The notes: generated by a model from the sequence alone, not told the origin. 64,000 nt of DNA from Leptobrachium leishanense (GCA_009667805.1 CM019064.1:112628328-112692327), one strand, 5' to 3'. Counted from the stretch's first letter, positions 1 through 10,477 are shown. Translations and numbers: made by a program.

Positions 1-393
1 TCCCATGTCCTATGGATGTAATAAGTCATCAACACCAAGGAGTGGGTTTCCTGAGAAGTGATTGAAGACAAATAACCTAAAGGCACCAAACCACTCAGAG
101 CCAGTGAATGGGCTCTCTGTTTGTGAGTTTTTCAACCATACACGAATATCTATTATCCACTATTGTTATTATACTGCACTTAGAATTGTATTTTTTGTGC
201 TTTCATTCCAACATGCATTTTGGTTGGTGACGTCATTTGAGAGACCAGTCCGAGTTCCCTAGCGTCTAATCTCGCGCAGACCAGATACGTATTTTTTTGC
301 AACATTAACCAATATGCACGCAACCCTCTTTGACCATGTGAAACGCTGGCAGTTATATACTCATATTAGGAGTAAGGTAATGAAAACCACTAT
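1..393. other. Intron-like sequence, no feature recognised
   Basis: I see no coding potential, terminal repeats or RNA motif here. The short open frames are AT-rich and have no family signature. It probably belongs to the same intron or 3' flank as the nme7 exon at 1640-1747, but that is inference. Confidence 0.4.
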
Positions 394-585
394 CAGGGTT
401 ATTCAGAGAGCTGTGAAAAGCAGGAGAATGACTGGAGAATGTCTGGAGAATTGAAAATTCTAGGTCAAAATAGCCAAACCAGAAAAATTCTCCCTTTCAT
501 CACACTTTCCAAATCGGCTATTTTGACCTAGAATTTTTCATTCTCCAGTCATTCTCCTGCTTTTCACGCTCTCTGAATAACCCTG
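394..585. mobile_element. Palindromic MITE, family A copy 1, TSD TAT
   Basis: A 192-bp element begins with CAGGGTTATTCAGAGAG and ends with its inverted complement, flanked by TAT on both sides. Almost the whole element is an imperfect palindrome: the ends carry the tract GAAAAGCAGGAGAATGAC and the interior carries AATTCTAGGTCAAAATAGCC, each present again in inverted form. It has no coding capacity. Copies 2 and 3 lie at 881-1062 and 63080-63254. The 3-bp target duplication points to the PIF/Harbinger-like group, but no transposase is present and the superfamily is inferred. Confidence 0.85.
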
Positions 586-654
586 TATGTCTATTCTGTG
601 GAGAGATAGACATATTGCTGTGAAAAAAACAGCATCAAATTGAGTGTGACTTAA

Positions 655-1533
655 TGGGACACGACCACAAAAATGAAATTTCCTTATTGTGTTTATTCTA
701 TGTTGCTGATATCTTATATGTGCTTTGTTTTTCTCTTGCACGTTTAGTTAAGAAAATATTTTACTCTATGTGTCGCTGGGTGCATTCATTGTGTGATCTT
801 TTGTGTTGTAAACTGCCCCCATTATATCTTTCCATCATTTTCTCCTCACTGTGTGGCAATGGCCATTTAAAGGAGTCTATCAGGGTTATTCAGAAAGCGG
901 TGAAAAGTAGGAGAATGACTGGAGAAGTGAAAATTCGAGGTCAAAATAGCCAAAGCAGAAAAATTCTCCCATTTATCTCATTTTCCAAATTGGCTATTTT
1001 GACCTAGAATTTTCCCTTCTCCAGCCATTCTCCTGCTTTTCACAGCTCTCTGAATAACCCTGTATGGGTTAATCACAGTCTCAAATCTCATTGTATTGTG
1101 GGGGATGTATTAAAAGGACATCTCCAGGGGGTAGAGTAGAAGTCTTTTAAAACTTCCGGTTTATCTTAAAATAAGCTTTCTCATTCAGCTACAATCTCTT
1201 ATTTTGAGTAGTCTGAAGAACAATAGCCCCCTGTAGCTTTATCTAAACATTCCCTCCTCCACCTCATTAAACTGTTAAATACTGTGGATTAGATACACCA
1301 CAGAATTAAATAAAAACCTTTGGTAAATGTTACCTCGTGGGAAAAAAAAAATCAACAAAATGGTAAAGAGATAAAAAAAACAACGAATTTTAGTTTTCCT
1401 TTTGACATGCAATTCCTTCAAACAAAAACAAAAACAAAACCAAAACAGCAGCATGTGTTTAATGGTGGTTTTGTTTTTGGAATGCACAGGTAATCTAGTT
1501 ACAGTTTATTTAAATGGTTGTGTCCCTTTAAGG
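655..1533 (+). repeat. Unclassified dispersed repeat, copy 1 (interrupted by MITE)
   Basis: This stretch matches 29595-30120 in inverse orientation. Shared landmarks in order are an ATGAAAT-TCCTTATTGTGT tract, GGCAATGGCCAT, GGAGTCTATGGGT, AATAGCCCCCTG, an AT-rich spacer and GTAATCTAGTTACAG. Copy 1 is split by MITE 881-1062; copy 2 is not, so it gives the empty insertion site. It is non-coding, and I see neither a poly(A) tail nor clear inverted ends, so its class is unknown. Confidence 0.7.
881..1062. mobile_element. Palindromic MITE, family A copy 2, TSD TAT
   Basis: This 182-bp copy has the same CAGGGTTATTCAGAAAG terminus and internal palindrome as 394-585, flanked by TAT (878-880 and 1063-1065). 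The related repeat at 29.6-30.1 kb has the uninterrupted sequence GGAGTCTATGGGT in inverted orientation, which confirms both boundaries and the 3-bp duplication. Confidence 0.9.
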
Positions 1534-1639
1534 CCAAGAAGACAAAACACAGGCAGAACATTTTGGTGCGTTCCTGAAATTAATATTTAAAGGCAGTTTC
1601 TTCTTTCCTTTTTTATTTTAACAAGAAATTACACATTAC

Positions 1640-1747
1640 CTCTAACACTGCATCATCCGGAAGGTCAGTACAATGAACAGCATTTTTAACTTTGGTTTTC
1701 CCTAAATGAGCTCGGAGGGTCTTGGGTCGCAAGTGACGAGCTATTTC
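1640..1747 (-). CDS. nme7: Single internal exon of nucleoside diphosphate kinase 7 (NME7)
   Basis: On the minus strand, 108 nt (36 codons, phase 0 at both ends) translate to EIARHLRPKTLRAHLGKTKV followed by KNAVHCTDLPDDAVLE. This is the C-terminal part of the second NDP kinase domain of NME7, including the conserved NAVHCTD segment that in catalytic NDK domains carries the active-site histidine. NME7 is a centrosomal/ciliary, microtubule-associated member of the NDK family. The exon is preceded by a pyrimidine-rich TTATTTCATTACAG acceptor and followed by a GTAATG donor. In vertebrate NME7 this is the second-to-last coding exon; the last short exon should lie left of the window and the preceding exon to the right. 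I could not find the preceding exon in this window, so the intron upstream of it (in gene sense) may exceed 62 kb. The frame is intact, which argues against a retrocopy. Confidence 0.88.
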
Positions 1748-2216
1748 CTGTAATGAAATAAATAAAATGACACATAATTATAATTCAAATAATTCTCTGC
1801 CGGATGTTGGACCAGATTACAGTTTAAAATTAAATAAAGCTGTCAATCATACAGTCCAGCAGAATTTAACATGGGTACAGTATCATGCTAAGTGTCAGAG
1901 CCATTCATTTGAAGACAGAGAAAGGAAAACAAGAAGGTCCTAACGCAGGCGACACTGCATATAGCAACAAGTGAAATTCAATATACAACTCTGAGGAGAC
2001 ATATTAGAACACGATCAGATCCTCGAATTCATCACTGCATGATTTGCTTTCTGCATTTTACTGCTGTGTTGAGTATTTCATTCATTAGGCAATACTTCAT
2101 CATTAATTGTTCTCTCAGCTCATTGTTCCTAAACCGATTCAGAAGACAATCAGTAGTACAGACAACAGCACACACCAAAATAAATGCATCACATCTAGTG
2201 GGAGGAATCGCATTAT
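1748..2216 (-). other. nme7: Intron of nme7, no other feature seen
   Basis: This is the sequence immediately upstream (gene sense) of the nme7 exon acceptor. No repeat boundary, RNA or exon was recognised. Short open frames on both strands overlap and look random. Confidence 0.5.
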
Positions 2217-3541
2217 TAGGGTTATTCAAAGAGATCCGAATTGTGGCTGAAAGGTAACCGAACAGTGAAATTCAGCGTTCGGTTACCTTTCCTGGCCATT
2301 CGGCTATTCAGTGATCAGGCAGTTCGCCAAATGTTGGCGAATTGCCTGCACATACGGTGCCTGTTCGAGGGCAGTGAAATCCCCATAGAGAAGCAATGCT
2401 TCGTCTATTCAGAGAACAAAAACCAGCAGTGAAAAGTTGCCGAAATGCCCTGCCATTCCGTGGTTTAATTCGGCAGGTTTATTCAGGCGAATCCCATAGG
2501 CTTCAATGTTAAAAATATTCAGTTTTCATTCAATATCTAATAAGGCTAGGGTCAGACGAACGCAGTGCGAACGCGCGTGCAGCCGCACTTTATCACGGCC
2601 GTAGTACCAGCAAATGACGGGCAATGTACGAAGTACGGCTGCGCAACGCAAGCGGCAAACAAAAGCATTTTTTTCGAGAACATGATACCGCTAGTACTGA
2701 CGTACAGAGTGCGCTGCGTCCGCTAGCAGCATGTGTGCGTGATTAGGAGACGTCAGACGCTGCTAATGTCCGGCTAACATAACGTCCAGACGCAAAAAGT
2801 GTTTTATTGATGATCCGTACAAAATCACAGATGAAAATGCGCATCGTATGACCGCTATCGCGTATTCCGTGAAAAAATACGTCCATTCGTTTGAACACAC
2901 TTTTTCACGGACGACGTGAAAAATGTGTTAGTCTGACCCTAGCCTAAATCGTTGATAATATTCTGCAGTAAAAAGTCTCTTTATTTTTAGATTTTTTAGG
3001 ATATTTTAGGCATTTTTCGGGATTTTTTTTGCGAAATGTTTTTTTTCCCTTTTTTTTTTTAATCGTTTTTTCTTTTTTCTGTAACAGCCCTCTTTATTAT
3101 GATTCATTGGACCTTATATGTAAATTCCAGACATTTTCGTTCTGTAGCTTCTTTGCAAACAGCGTTTCACTTTTCAAACATTCAAGCGTACTGTTTTTTT
3201 TTCCCCACTCCATTCGTCTGCGGTGTCGACTTTTTCCGGCGGCTGCTCTGCGCTGTGATCGGGGGCTGCTTGGGTTTCTCCGGTGTGTTCAGCGGGGTTA
3301 ATCCAGATGTTTTTGCGGGTTTCGGTGTGCGTTCGCCGGGTTTTGCGGTGAGTGTTCGTCGGGTTTTGCGGTGAGTGTTCGTCGGTTTGCGTCGGCTTTT
3401 CCCTCCACTACGACGGCCCTGTGGTGCTTGCTGAATACACTGCAGGGTCGCCGAAATGGGATCGCCAAATCGCACCGAATTGAAGAGGTTGAAAAGTCAC
3501 CGAACGTGCAGTGACTTTTCGATTCTCTTTGAATAACCCTG
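2217..3541 (+). mobile_element. Long non-autonomous element, family B copy 1 (with nested MITE)
   Basis: The ends are TAGGGTTATTCAAAGAG and its inverted complement, with TAT on each side. Family B is about 0.85-0.9 kb, non-coding, and recognisable by a left subterminal hairpin (AGGTAACCGAACNCTG with its complement), the central TTCAATATCTAATAA tract, the conserved GTAACAGCCCTCTTTATTAT block and a right hairpin (GAAAAGTCACCGAACG). Copies are at 8269-9114, 9205-10096, 10478-11378, 20991-21902 and 51156-52045. This copy, with 51156-52045, forms a divergent subgroup with TTATTCAAAG rather than TTATCCAAAG ends. A 401-bp MITE (2544-2944) sits inside it. Open frames at 3029-3475 are a low-complexity GC/T-rich stretch of the element, not genes. 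Confidence 0.85.
2544..2944. mobile_element. Harbinger-type MITE, TSD TAA, nested in family B
   Basis: The terminal inverted repeats are GGCTAGGGTCAGAC on both ends, flanked by TAA at 2541-2543 and 2945-2947. Other family B copies have the uninterrupted site AATATCTAATAAACCG, which confirms the insertion. The 401 bp are GC-richer than the host and rich in CG-containing near-palindromes such as ACGTCAGACG. There is no coding capacity. Confidence 0.88.
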
Positions 3542-3841
3542 TATGAATTATTTTTGCTGTATATAGATGTAAATAAAAAGAATTACTAACAAGCTTTGCC
3601 ATAAATGGATACTGGTGTTTTAAGGAATAGTAGGCAGTATAGAAAAACAAAGTGACACTAGTCATTTATTTCATTTAACAGTTTTCACATTGTGGTTCTT
3701 TCCAAAGCCATTTCTACATTTGGCAAATATCATAGAATCCCATAATACAAAAGGAATAGGAGATACAGCTTCAGGCCAGTTCAGTGCACAAACCTCAGCT
3801 CTGCTAGGTTGAGGTGAAGTATAGTTTGTGCAAAACACTGA

Positions 3842-5061
3842 CGGCACTAATCCATGTCCTACGCTAAAACAGGGACGCTAACGGGGAAAACCTGCCCCTG
3901 CAGATTTCCCTGTAGTGTCCTCATTTAGCACCATATTACGGAGCAGGTGCTGATTCAGCAGCCTGCCCTGTAATGCAGCGCTACCCTCCTGGATACTCGC
4001 TGCACCAATAACGCACCCCTGTGTGTATCACCTCCTGGAGTTCATAGGACTAGATGGAGAGTTGTGCTGGAGGGCCGCGAGACGGCCAGAAGCGGGGGAT
4101 CAGGCTACCATTCCCACCGCGGGATGAAAGCTGAGTATCTGACTTTTTTTGGGGGGTTCAGCTGGTGCTAAATGAGTCTACAGAAGCGGAATCAGTTCCA
4201 GCATCTACCTGTGGTTAACTTTTTTGTTACCTCATCGGTACTGTAACCTCCCTGGCGGTCTAATTTTTTCTAAATTTTGTGTCTAAAAGCGTCTCAATAT
4301 TTTTTTTAAAGGAAACGTGTTTTTGTACATAGTTAGCCTGTAATAATTAGGAATCACGCACTGAAATCCGTGAAATCAAGAGTCCTTACTGGTAAAATCC
4401 TTTATAAATAAATAAATTAATTAATTTAAAAAAAAATAGTAAATACACTGAGTCCGATAAAGTTTGAAACACGACATAATAATTTATTATCCCAAAAATA
4501 ATTATCCAAAATAATGCAAATAAATGATATTCAATAAAATACAACAAAAACCACTGAAATCTGTCTGAAAACAAGGGTGAGACGAGGTATGGTCTATTTC
4601 TTATCCTGTACTGCCACCTAGTGGCCATTCATAAACTTTGCCATTTGTATTCAGTGAGTATTATGAATGAAGTTTGCTGCATCCAGCCCCCCTGCATCAT
4701 GTGACTCGCAGGGAGCCTTCCAGGAAGAGGCTCGCCGCGATCACACTGCAGGGACATTGAGTAAACATCCAGCCCGAGTGTGGCTCGGGGTTACCGTTCG
4801 CGGTAGTGAAATTTAACCCCGAGTCACAGTCAGGAATACCGTCAGGGAGGTTAATAAGCGTTAGGATTTTGTAATCCTAATGCTTATTACAGATTGCACT
4901 CCTTATACTTAACATAGGGCGCGCAATGTACAGTGAACTCGCACAATCAACGATGCGCTAAGCGTTCGGAATGTAATATGGGGGGCATGCGCTAAAGGCA
5001 CTTTACCTAGCGCTAACGCTTACATATCTGAGCGCCAATGCTAACATTGAGAATGGTGACC
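3842..5061. mobile_element. Large Harbinger-like MITE, family H copy (with nested TTAA MITE)
   Basis: Family H is recognised by CGCTAAAAC-GGGGACGC near one end and TAACGCTTA/GCGCTAACG tracts near the other, with a GGGC(C)CTATTACA-like terminus. This copy starts CGGCACTAATCCATG and ends GGTGACC, flanked by TGA on both sides. Related copies lie at 18284-18923, 32290-32965, 37067-37438, 38793-38962, 52275-52803 and 60855-61160. The TTAA-type MITE 4247-4850 is inserted in it. The element is non-coding. Confidence 0.7.
4247..4850. mobile_element. TTAA-target MITE (piggyBac/Kolobok-like), nested
   Basis: The ends are CCTCCCTGGCGGT and its near-complement ACCGTCAGGGAGG, flanked by GTAA and TTAA. 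Alignment of the host with family H copy 18284-18923 shows continuity across the insertion. At 4385-4415 an internal tract, CTGGTAAAATCCTTTATAAA, matches the 3' tail of the L2-like LINE at 36.6 kb, so a short LINE or SINE tail may be captured inside. No transposase. Confidence 0.75.
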
Positions 5062-5344
5062 TGAAGGTTTAATGAATAGGAGACATGGATAGAGAAGACA
5101 AGTCTCCCACAAAGCCTGTAATGCAGCATGAATCACCCACCAGTAGCAGTGTTGTAGATTAGCATTGCGCAGTGAACATTTTTGGCAGCAAATTTTCCAT
5201 TCAATAAGTGAAACATTCCTCCCAAGTTAATATCTAATTCATTAACCAGGTCTGAAGCTGAACTAATGTGCACTTTAATCCACTTGTATTAGGCTATGAG
5301 GAACAGGATAAGGCATGAGCTGTCCCCTAGGCAAGTATAAAAAA

Positions 5345-5630
5345 AAGTCTTAACAAGTTATTCACTAACCTCCAAATTGGCCCTGAATTACTCCGAATGG
5401 TGAATTTCATCGTTCAGTGCAATTTCAGGTCAACTCGTCTATTCACTAAGCTGCCAATTCACCAAATGCAAGTGAATTGACAGAAATGTTGCAATTCGCC
5501 GCCACTGAAATTATCCCATTGAAGACTATTGTGTCTTCTATTCACACGAAAGCCAAATTTTAAAGACCGTTCTTTTAATTTTTTGCAAAAAAATGCAATT
5601 TCAGTGGTTTGTGAATAGACCTAGGCACTT
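5345..5630. repeat. Degraded MITE-like palindromic sequence
   Basis: The stretch opens with AGTTATTCACTAACC and later contains CTATTCACTAAGC and GTGAATAGAC, with AATTCGCC and CAATTTCAG tracts in both orientations. It resembles 28130-28335, and both look like old relatives of the TTATTCA-ended families. No clear ends or TSD. Confidence 0.35.
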
Positions 5631-5679
5631 TGATCATTCACTGGAGTAAACATTATCCCTTAACAAAACTGCCTGTTTA

Positions 5680-6002
5680 GGCCGGTGTCACACAAGCGAA
5701 CTAAGTGCGCACGTACTGACGCGTTTCCTGACGTTCATCGCAGCGCTGTGATGTTTCAAAGGAGCAGGCCGCATGAGTTGCGTGCTCTACAATGGACACG
5801 CTGAAACCCTCCCTGTCGAAATGCTACGACACGCGTTTGTTGGGGCTGCATACCGCGGTCCTCCATTAGGAGGATCGAGCTTTGCAGCGCTGAGCGCACT
5901 AACTTTGTTCAGCGAGGTTGCCACACGGGTGTCAGAGTGGAAGAAACATCCACTCTCGTGGACGTTCCTACCACTCTGAAGTGTGCACGTCTGACATCGG
6001 CC
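5680..6002. mobile_element. Harbinger-type MITE, TSD TTA
   Basis: A 323-bp element starts GGCCGGTGTCACAC and ends with the complement of GGCCGATGTCAGAC, flanked by TTA at 5677-5679 and 6003-6005. The interior is GC-rich with internal inverted segments, such as GGTCCTCCATTAGGAGGATC. TTA duplication plus GGCC termini is typical of PIF/Harbinger. Non-coding. Confidence 0.85.
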
Positions 6003-6794
6003 TTAAGGTTGTCATTTTAGCTACCTGGAGATGTTTTAGCTGCACCTATATTTCACTAGCTATATCTGTGCTGGCTACACTACCAGCTCATCAATCCAAC
6101 ACAATGTGCCTGGAAGGCAAATAACCTGCAATGAGGAGTTTCCTGAAAAAGAGCTTTAAAATGGCATGTATCACTGGGAGTCACTCCTAGAAACCAAGAG
6201 GTCAGCCATTAGAATAAACCAAGAAGGAAGTAAGGCTAAAGGGCTAATTATCTAACAACACAAAGTGGATAAACACAAACAAATAGTTTGGCAATAGTTT
6301 CCATTCAAACTTGACTTGTGTTTGAATTGGAGGTAAAGAATTTAATCACTAAGGCTAGTGCTGCAGTCAAGTAGCACTTGAAAATAAGGAGAGAAGATTA
6401 CAGGAGATCCTCAGAGGCACTTGGAGAAGGATGTGTAGTACAATGGGGCTGCTCTGGAAACCACATAATGGTCTATATGAGAGACATGGCTGCCATCAAG
6501 ATTCTTGGGCCCCTTCGTAAACCATTCGACGGGGCCCTCCTTCCATCAGTAAACCAATTCAATTATTTTGGCTTCTCTTCCCCTCCAGTACGGGGAAAAA
6601 GTGTTCCCTGGTAGAAGAGCGTTCACTCTACACCTCTATCTGGTGCAGACCACACTAATCGCTCCCTAAGTGATAAATCGGAGTGCTCTTCTGGCTCCAG
6701 ATGCCGCGGCCAAAATTTGTTGATATCTTGGTGGGTCAATTCTAGGTGTCATGGTTTACTCTTACATCTGCGGCACTTAGACAAACTGCACAGG

Positions 6795-6934
6795 GTTTCC
6801 CCAGGTCCCCCTGGAGTAACTAGGCCTTGGCCCCCAGATGTTTTGGAACTACATCTCTGATAATGCCCAGCTACTTGTTAGACTAGCTAAGCCTCATGGA
6901 ACATGTGCAGCGCCAGGGTTGCTGTCCCCTGGTC
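6795..6934. mobile_element. Degraded hAT-like MITE
   Basis: CCCCAGATGTTTTGGAACTAC on the left and CAGGGTTGCTGTCCCCTGG on the right match the layout of the intact hAT MITE at 62920-63055 (CAGGGGTC ends, inner ATGTTTTAGGAACTACAT). The left end is eroded and no TSD is visible. Confidence 0.55.
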
Positions 6935-7141
6935 TACGTGCTCATGTCTGTCACAGGCCATCCCATTAAAATACAGTATGTGAAGTACTAAAATTAAAGT
7001 TATATCGTTTATAATCCAATAAAGTCCACTGAGCACGGATTGGCTCAATAAGATCCGCAATACCGTAGATAGCATCTTCTTGATTGGCTGAATCACTTCC
7101 TGCTCTGAGCAGACTACATTGCAAAAGTTGCAAAGTCTTTT

Positions 7142-7200
7142 GTGATTTTTTTTTTCTTTTTATTATTGTTATTTTTATTTCATAGTTTCTACATAGTAAA
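7142..7200. repeat. T-rich low-complexity tract
   Basis: A T-rich run with TTATT units. It encodes a spurious hydrophobic open frame on the plus strand and has no other feature. Confidence 0.6.
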
Positions 7201-7537
7201 AGTGAGGGTCACATCCACGGAGGAGTGTTCTGCTAAACAGCAACAGGAGTGTACCATACAGTGCTTAACTAAAAAAGAAACATGTGGAAGAAAACCAGTT
7301 TATCGGCTTCAGGGGATCCTTGGGAACATGTCACTGATTCACAATGTATCATATATTTTGCAACACGTTAGAAGAAACGACCTGCTTAGGAATTATGAAC
7401 ATAGTTGATGAATTGATGAAAGAAAGAGATAAGGGGAAAGCACAAATGTCACATGTTAGAAACATAGAAAAATGTCGGCAGATAAGAACCTTTCGGCCCA
7501 TCTAGTCTGCCCAATTACATGGATACTTTACCTGGAT

Positions 7538-8268
7538 TTATCTTTTGTTTAGGATAGCCTTATGCCTATCCCATGCTTGCTTAAATTCAATTACTGTTTT
7601 GGCCTCAACCACTTCAACTGGAAGGCTGTTCCATGTATCCACCACCCTCTCAGTAAAATAATGCTTCCTGATGTTACTTTTAAACCTTTGCCCCTCTAAT
7701 CTAAGACTATGTCCTCTTGTTTTGCTATTTTGTTTCCTTTTTAATATACTCCCTTCCTCTACCTTGTGGATTCCCTTTACGTATTTAAATGTTTCTATCA
7801 TATCTCCTCTGTCTCGTCTTTTTTCCAAGCTGTACATGTTAAGATCATTAAGCCTTTCCTGGTAACTTTTCTCCTTCAAGCCGTACACCATTTTAGTAGC
7901 CCTTCTCTGAACTCTCTCTAAGATGTCTATATCCTTCTGGAGATACGGTCTCCAGTACTGCACACAGTACTCCAAGTGAGGTCTCACCAGTGCTCTGTAC
8001 AGTGGCATGAGCACTTCCCTTTTCCTACTGCTAATACCTCTCCCTACACAACCAAGCATTCTGCTAGCATTTCCTGCTGCTCTATTACATCGACTACTTA
8101 CCCGTAGATCTTCTGAAATAATGACCCCTAAATCCCTTTCCTCAGATGTTGAGGTTAGGACTGTATCAAATATTCTATATTCAGCCCTTGGGTTTTTACG
8201 TCCCAGGTGCATTATCTTGCACTTATCCACATTAAAACTCAATTGCCACAACTCCGACCATTTTTTTA
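7538..8268 (-). pseudogene. CR1 LINE ORF2, RT thumb and C-terminal part
   Basis: This is an open frame of about 240 residues, KWSELWQLSFNVDKCKIMHL, then DLGVIISEDLRVSSRC, LVRPHLEYCVQYW, ERVQRRATKMVYGL, SLEKRRDRGDMIETFKYVKG, HYFTERVVDTWNSLPVEVVE and a stop. These are hallmark blocks of CR1 C-termini (DLGV, RPHLEYCVQ-W, LE-VQRRATK, LEKRR-RGD, R-V--WN-LP). It is uninterrupted up to the family B insertion at 8269. The next upstream LINE segment (9115-9204) encodes FADDTKICNSVD, the catalytic FADD motif C. Non-functional as it stands because three insertions split the gene. Confidence 0.88.
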
Positions 8269-9114
8269 CAGGGTTATCCAAAGAGATCCGAATTGCTGGA
8301 GAAAGGTAACCGAATGCTGAAAATCAGTGTTCGGTTACCTTTCCTGGCCATTCGACTATCCAGAGAGCAGGCAATTCACCAAATCCTAGCGAATTGCCTG
8401 CACATACGGTGCCTGTTCGGTGCCTGTTCGAGGGCAGTGAAATCCCCATAGAGAAGCACTGCTTCGGCTATTCAGAGAACACAAACCAGCAGTGAAAGGT
8501 TCCCCTAATGCCCTGCCATTCGGTGGTTTAATTCGGCAAGTTAATTCAGGAGAATCCCATAGACTTCAATGTTAAAAATATTCCCGTTTTAATTCAATAT
8601 CTAATAAACCGTTCATTATAAAATTCTGCAGCAAAAAGTCTCTTTAAGCATTTTTCTGATATTTTTTTTTTTTTTTTCAGTTTACTTATTTTTTTTGTAA
8701 CAGCCCTCTTTATTATCATTCCCTGGACCTCCTGTGAAAATTTCAGACATTTTCGCTCAGTAGTTTCTTTGCAAACAGCGTTTCATTTTCCCAGATTCAT
8801 ACAAATGGTTTTTCTAATTTATTCACTGCCTCCTCTATGTCACAGCTGCTTCGGCTCTGTGTGATTCGGCTCATGTTCGGCTCCTGTTCGGCTTCTTCAA
8901 AGGTTAATCCAGATGTTTTTGCTTGTTTTCAGCGTGCATTCGGTTAGTGTTCGTCAGGTTTTCGGCAGCTTTTCCCTGCAATTCGGGGACCCTGTGGTGC
9001 TTGCTGAATACACCGCAGGGTCACCGAAATGGGATCGGCAAAAGGAACCGAATTGAAGAGAACGAAAAGTCACCGAACGTGCGGTGACTTTTCGAATCTC
9101 TTTGGATAACCCTG
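8269..9114 (+). mobile_element. Family B non-autonomous element, copy 2
   Basis: An 846-bp copy with CAGGGTTATCCAAAGAG and inverted end, left hairpin GGTAACCGAAC/GTTCGGTTACC and right hairpin GTCACCGAACG/CGGTGACTTTTC. The flanking 3-mers (TTA and AAT) do not match, so the TSD has mutated or this insertion was imprecise. It lies inside the CR1 LINE just after the FADD motif. Non-coding. Confidence 0.85.
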
Positions 9115-9204
9115 AATGTTTACCTAAATCATTTGTCATTTGGCTGATCCCTCCAGGAACGTCAACGCTGTTGCAAATCTTTGTGTCATCAGCAAAAAGA
9201 CATA
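9115..9204 (-). pseudogene. CR1 LINE ORF2 fragment with FADD motif
   Basis: Ninety bases of LINE between two family B insertions. On the minus strand they encode CLFADDTKICNSVDVPGG followed by ISQMTNDLGK. FADD is the RT motif C with two catalytic aspartates. It joins in sequence order to 10097-10477 (upstream in sense) and 7538-8268 (downstream). Confidence 0.85.
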
Positions 9205-10096
9205 CAGGGTTATCCAAAGAGATTCGAATTGCTTGAGAAAGGTAACCGAACGCTGAAAATCAGGGTTCGGTTACCTTTCCTGGCCATTCGGCTATCCAGA
9301 GAGCAGGCAATTCGCCAAATCCTGTCGAATTGCCTGCACATACGGTGCCTGTTCGGTGCTGTTCGAGGGCAGTGAAATCCCCATCAAAAAGCACTGCTTC
9401 GTCTATTCAGAGAACACAAACCAGCAGTGAAAGGTTCCCCTAATGTCCTGCCATTCGGTGGTTTAATTCGGCAAATTTATCAGGAGAATCCCATAGACTT
9501 CAATGTTAAAAATATTCCCGTTTTAATTCAATATCTAATAAACCGTTCATTATAAAATTCTGCAGCAAAAAGTCTCTTTATTTATAGATTTTTTAGGATA
9601 CTTTAAGCATTTTTCTGAATTTTTAAAAAAAAATTAAAAGTCCGATTTTTTTTTTTTCAGTTTGCTTATTTTTTTTGTAACAGCCCTCTTTATTATCATT
9701 CCCTGGACCTCCTGTGAAAATTTCAGACATTTTCGCTCAGTAGTTTCTTTGCAAACAGCGTTTCTTTTTCCCAGATTCATACAAATGGTTTTTCTAATTT
9801 ATTCACTGCCTCCTCTACATCACAGCTGCTTCGGCTCTGTGTGATTCGGCTCCTTTTCGGCTCCTGTTCGGCTCCTCTTCGAAGGTTAATCCAGATGTTT
9901 TTGCTTGTTTTCATAGTGCATTCGGTTAGTTTTCGTCAGGTTTTCGGCAGCTTTTCCCTGCAATTCGGGGACCCTGTGGTGTTTGCTGAATACACCGCAG
10001 GGTCACCGAAATGCAATCGGCAAAAGGAACCGAATTGAAGAGAACGAAAAGTCACCGAACGTGCGGTGACTTTTCGAATCTCTTTGGATAACCCTG
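9205..10096 (+). mobile_element. Family B non-autonomous element, copy 3, TSD ATA
   Basis: An 892-bp copy with perfect CAGGGTTATCCAAAGAG ends and ATA on each side (9202-9204, 10097-10099). It carries the same two subterminal hairpins and central block as copy 2 and is closely similar to it, with the same orientation. Inserted in the LINE RT between motifs B and C. Confidence 0.9.
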
Positions 10097-10477
10097 ATAC
10101 TTTTCCATTAATACCTTCTGCAATATCACTAATAAAAATATAAAAGAGAATGGGTCCAAGTACTGACCCCTGAGGTACCCCACTGGTAACAAGACCTTGC
10201 GCCGAATAAACTCCATTTACCACAACCCTTTGTTGTCTGTCACTCAGCCACTGCCTAATCCATTCAACAATATTGGAATCCAAGCTCAAAGATTGCAATT
10301 TATTGATAAGCCTTCTATGCGGAACAGTATCAAAAGCGTTACTGAAATCTAAATAAGCAATGTCTACTGCACCACCTGTGTCTATTATTTTTGTTACCCA
10401 ATCAAAAAAATCAATAAGATTAGTTTGGCATGATCTCCCTGAGGTAAACCCATGTTGTTTCTGATCCTGTAATCTAA
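10097..10477 (-). pseudogene. CR1 LINE ORF2, RT palm motifs A and B
   Basis: The minus-strand frame reads [37 protein letters not shown] (RT motif A with catalytic Asp), [20 protein letters not shown] and [16 protein letters not shown] (motif B region). It is open throughout the segment. Bounded by family B elements on both sides. Confidence 0.88.

Noticed and set aside
3029..3475. Overlapping open frames of 85-97 codons on both strands
   Set aside because: They lie inside a family B element in a low-complexity T/G-rich block. Other copies of the element have stops there.
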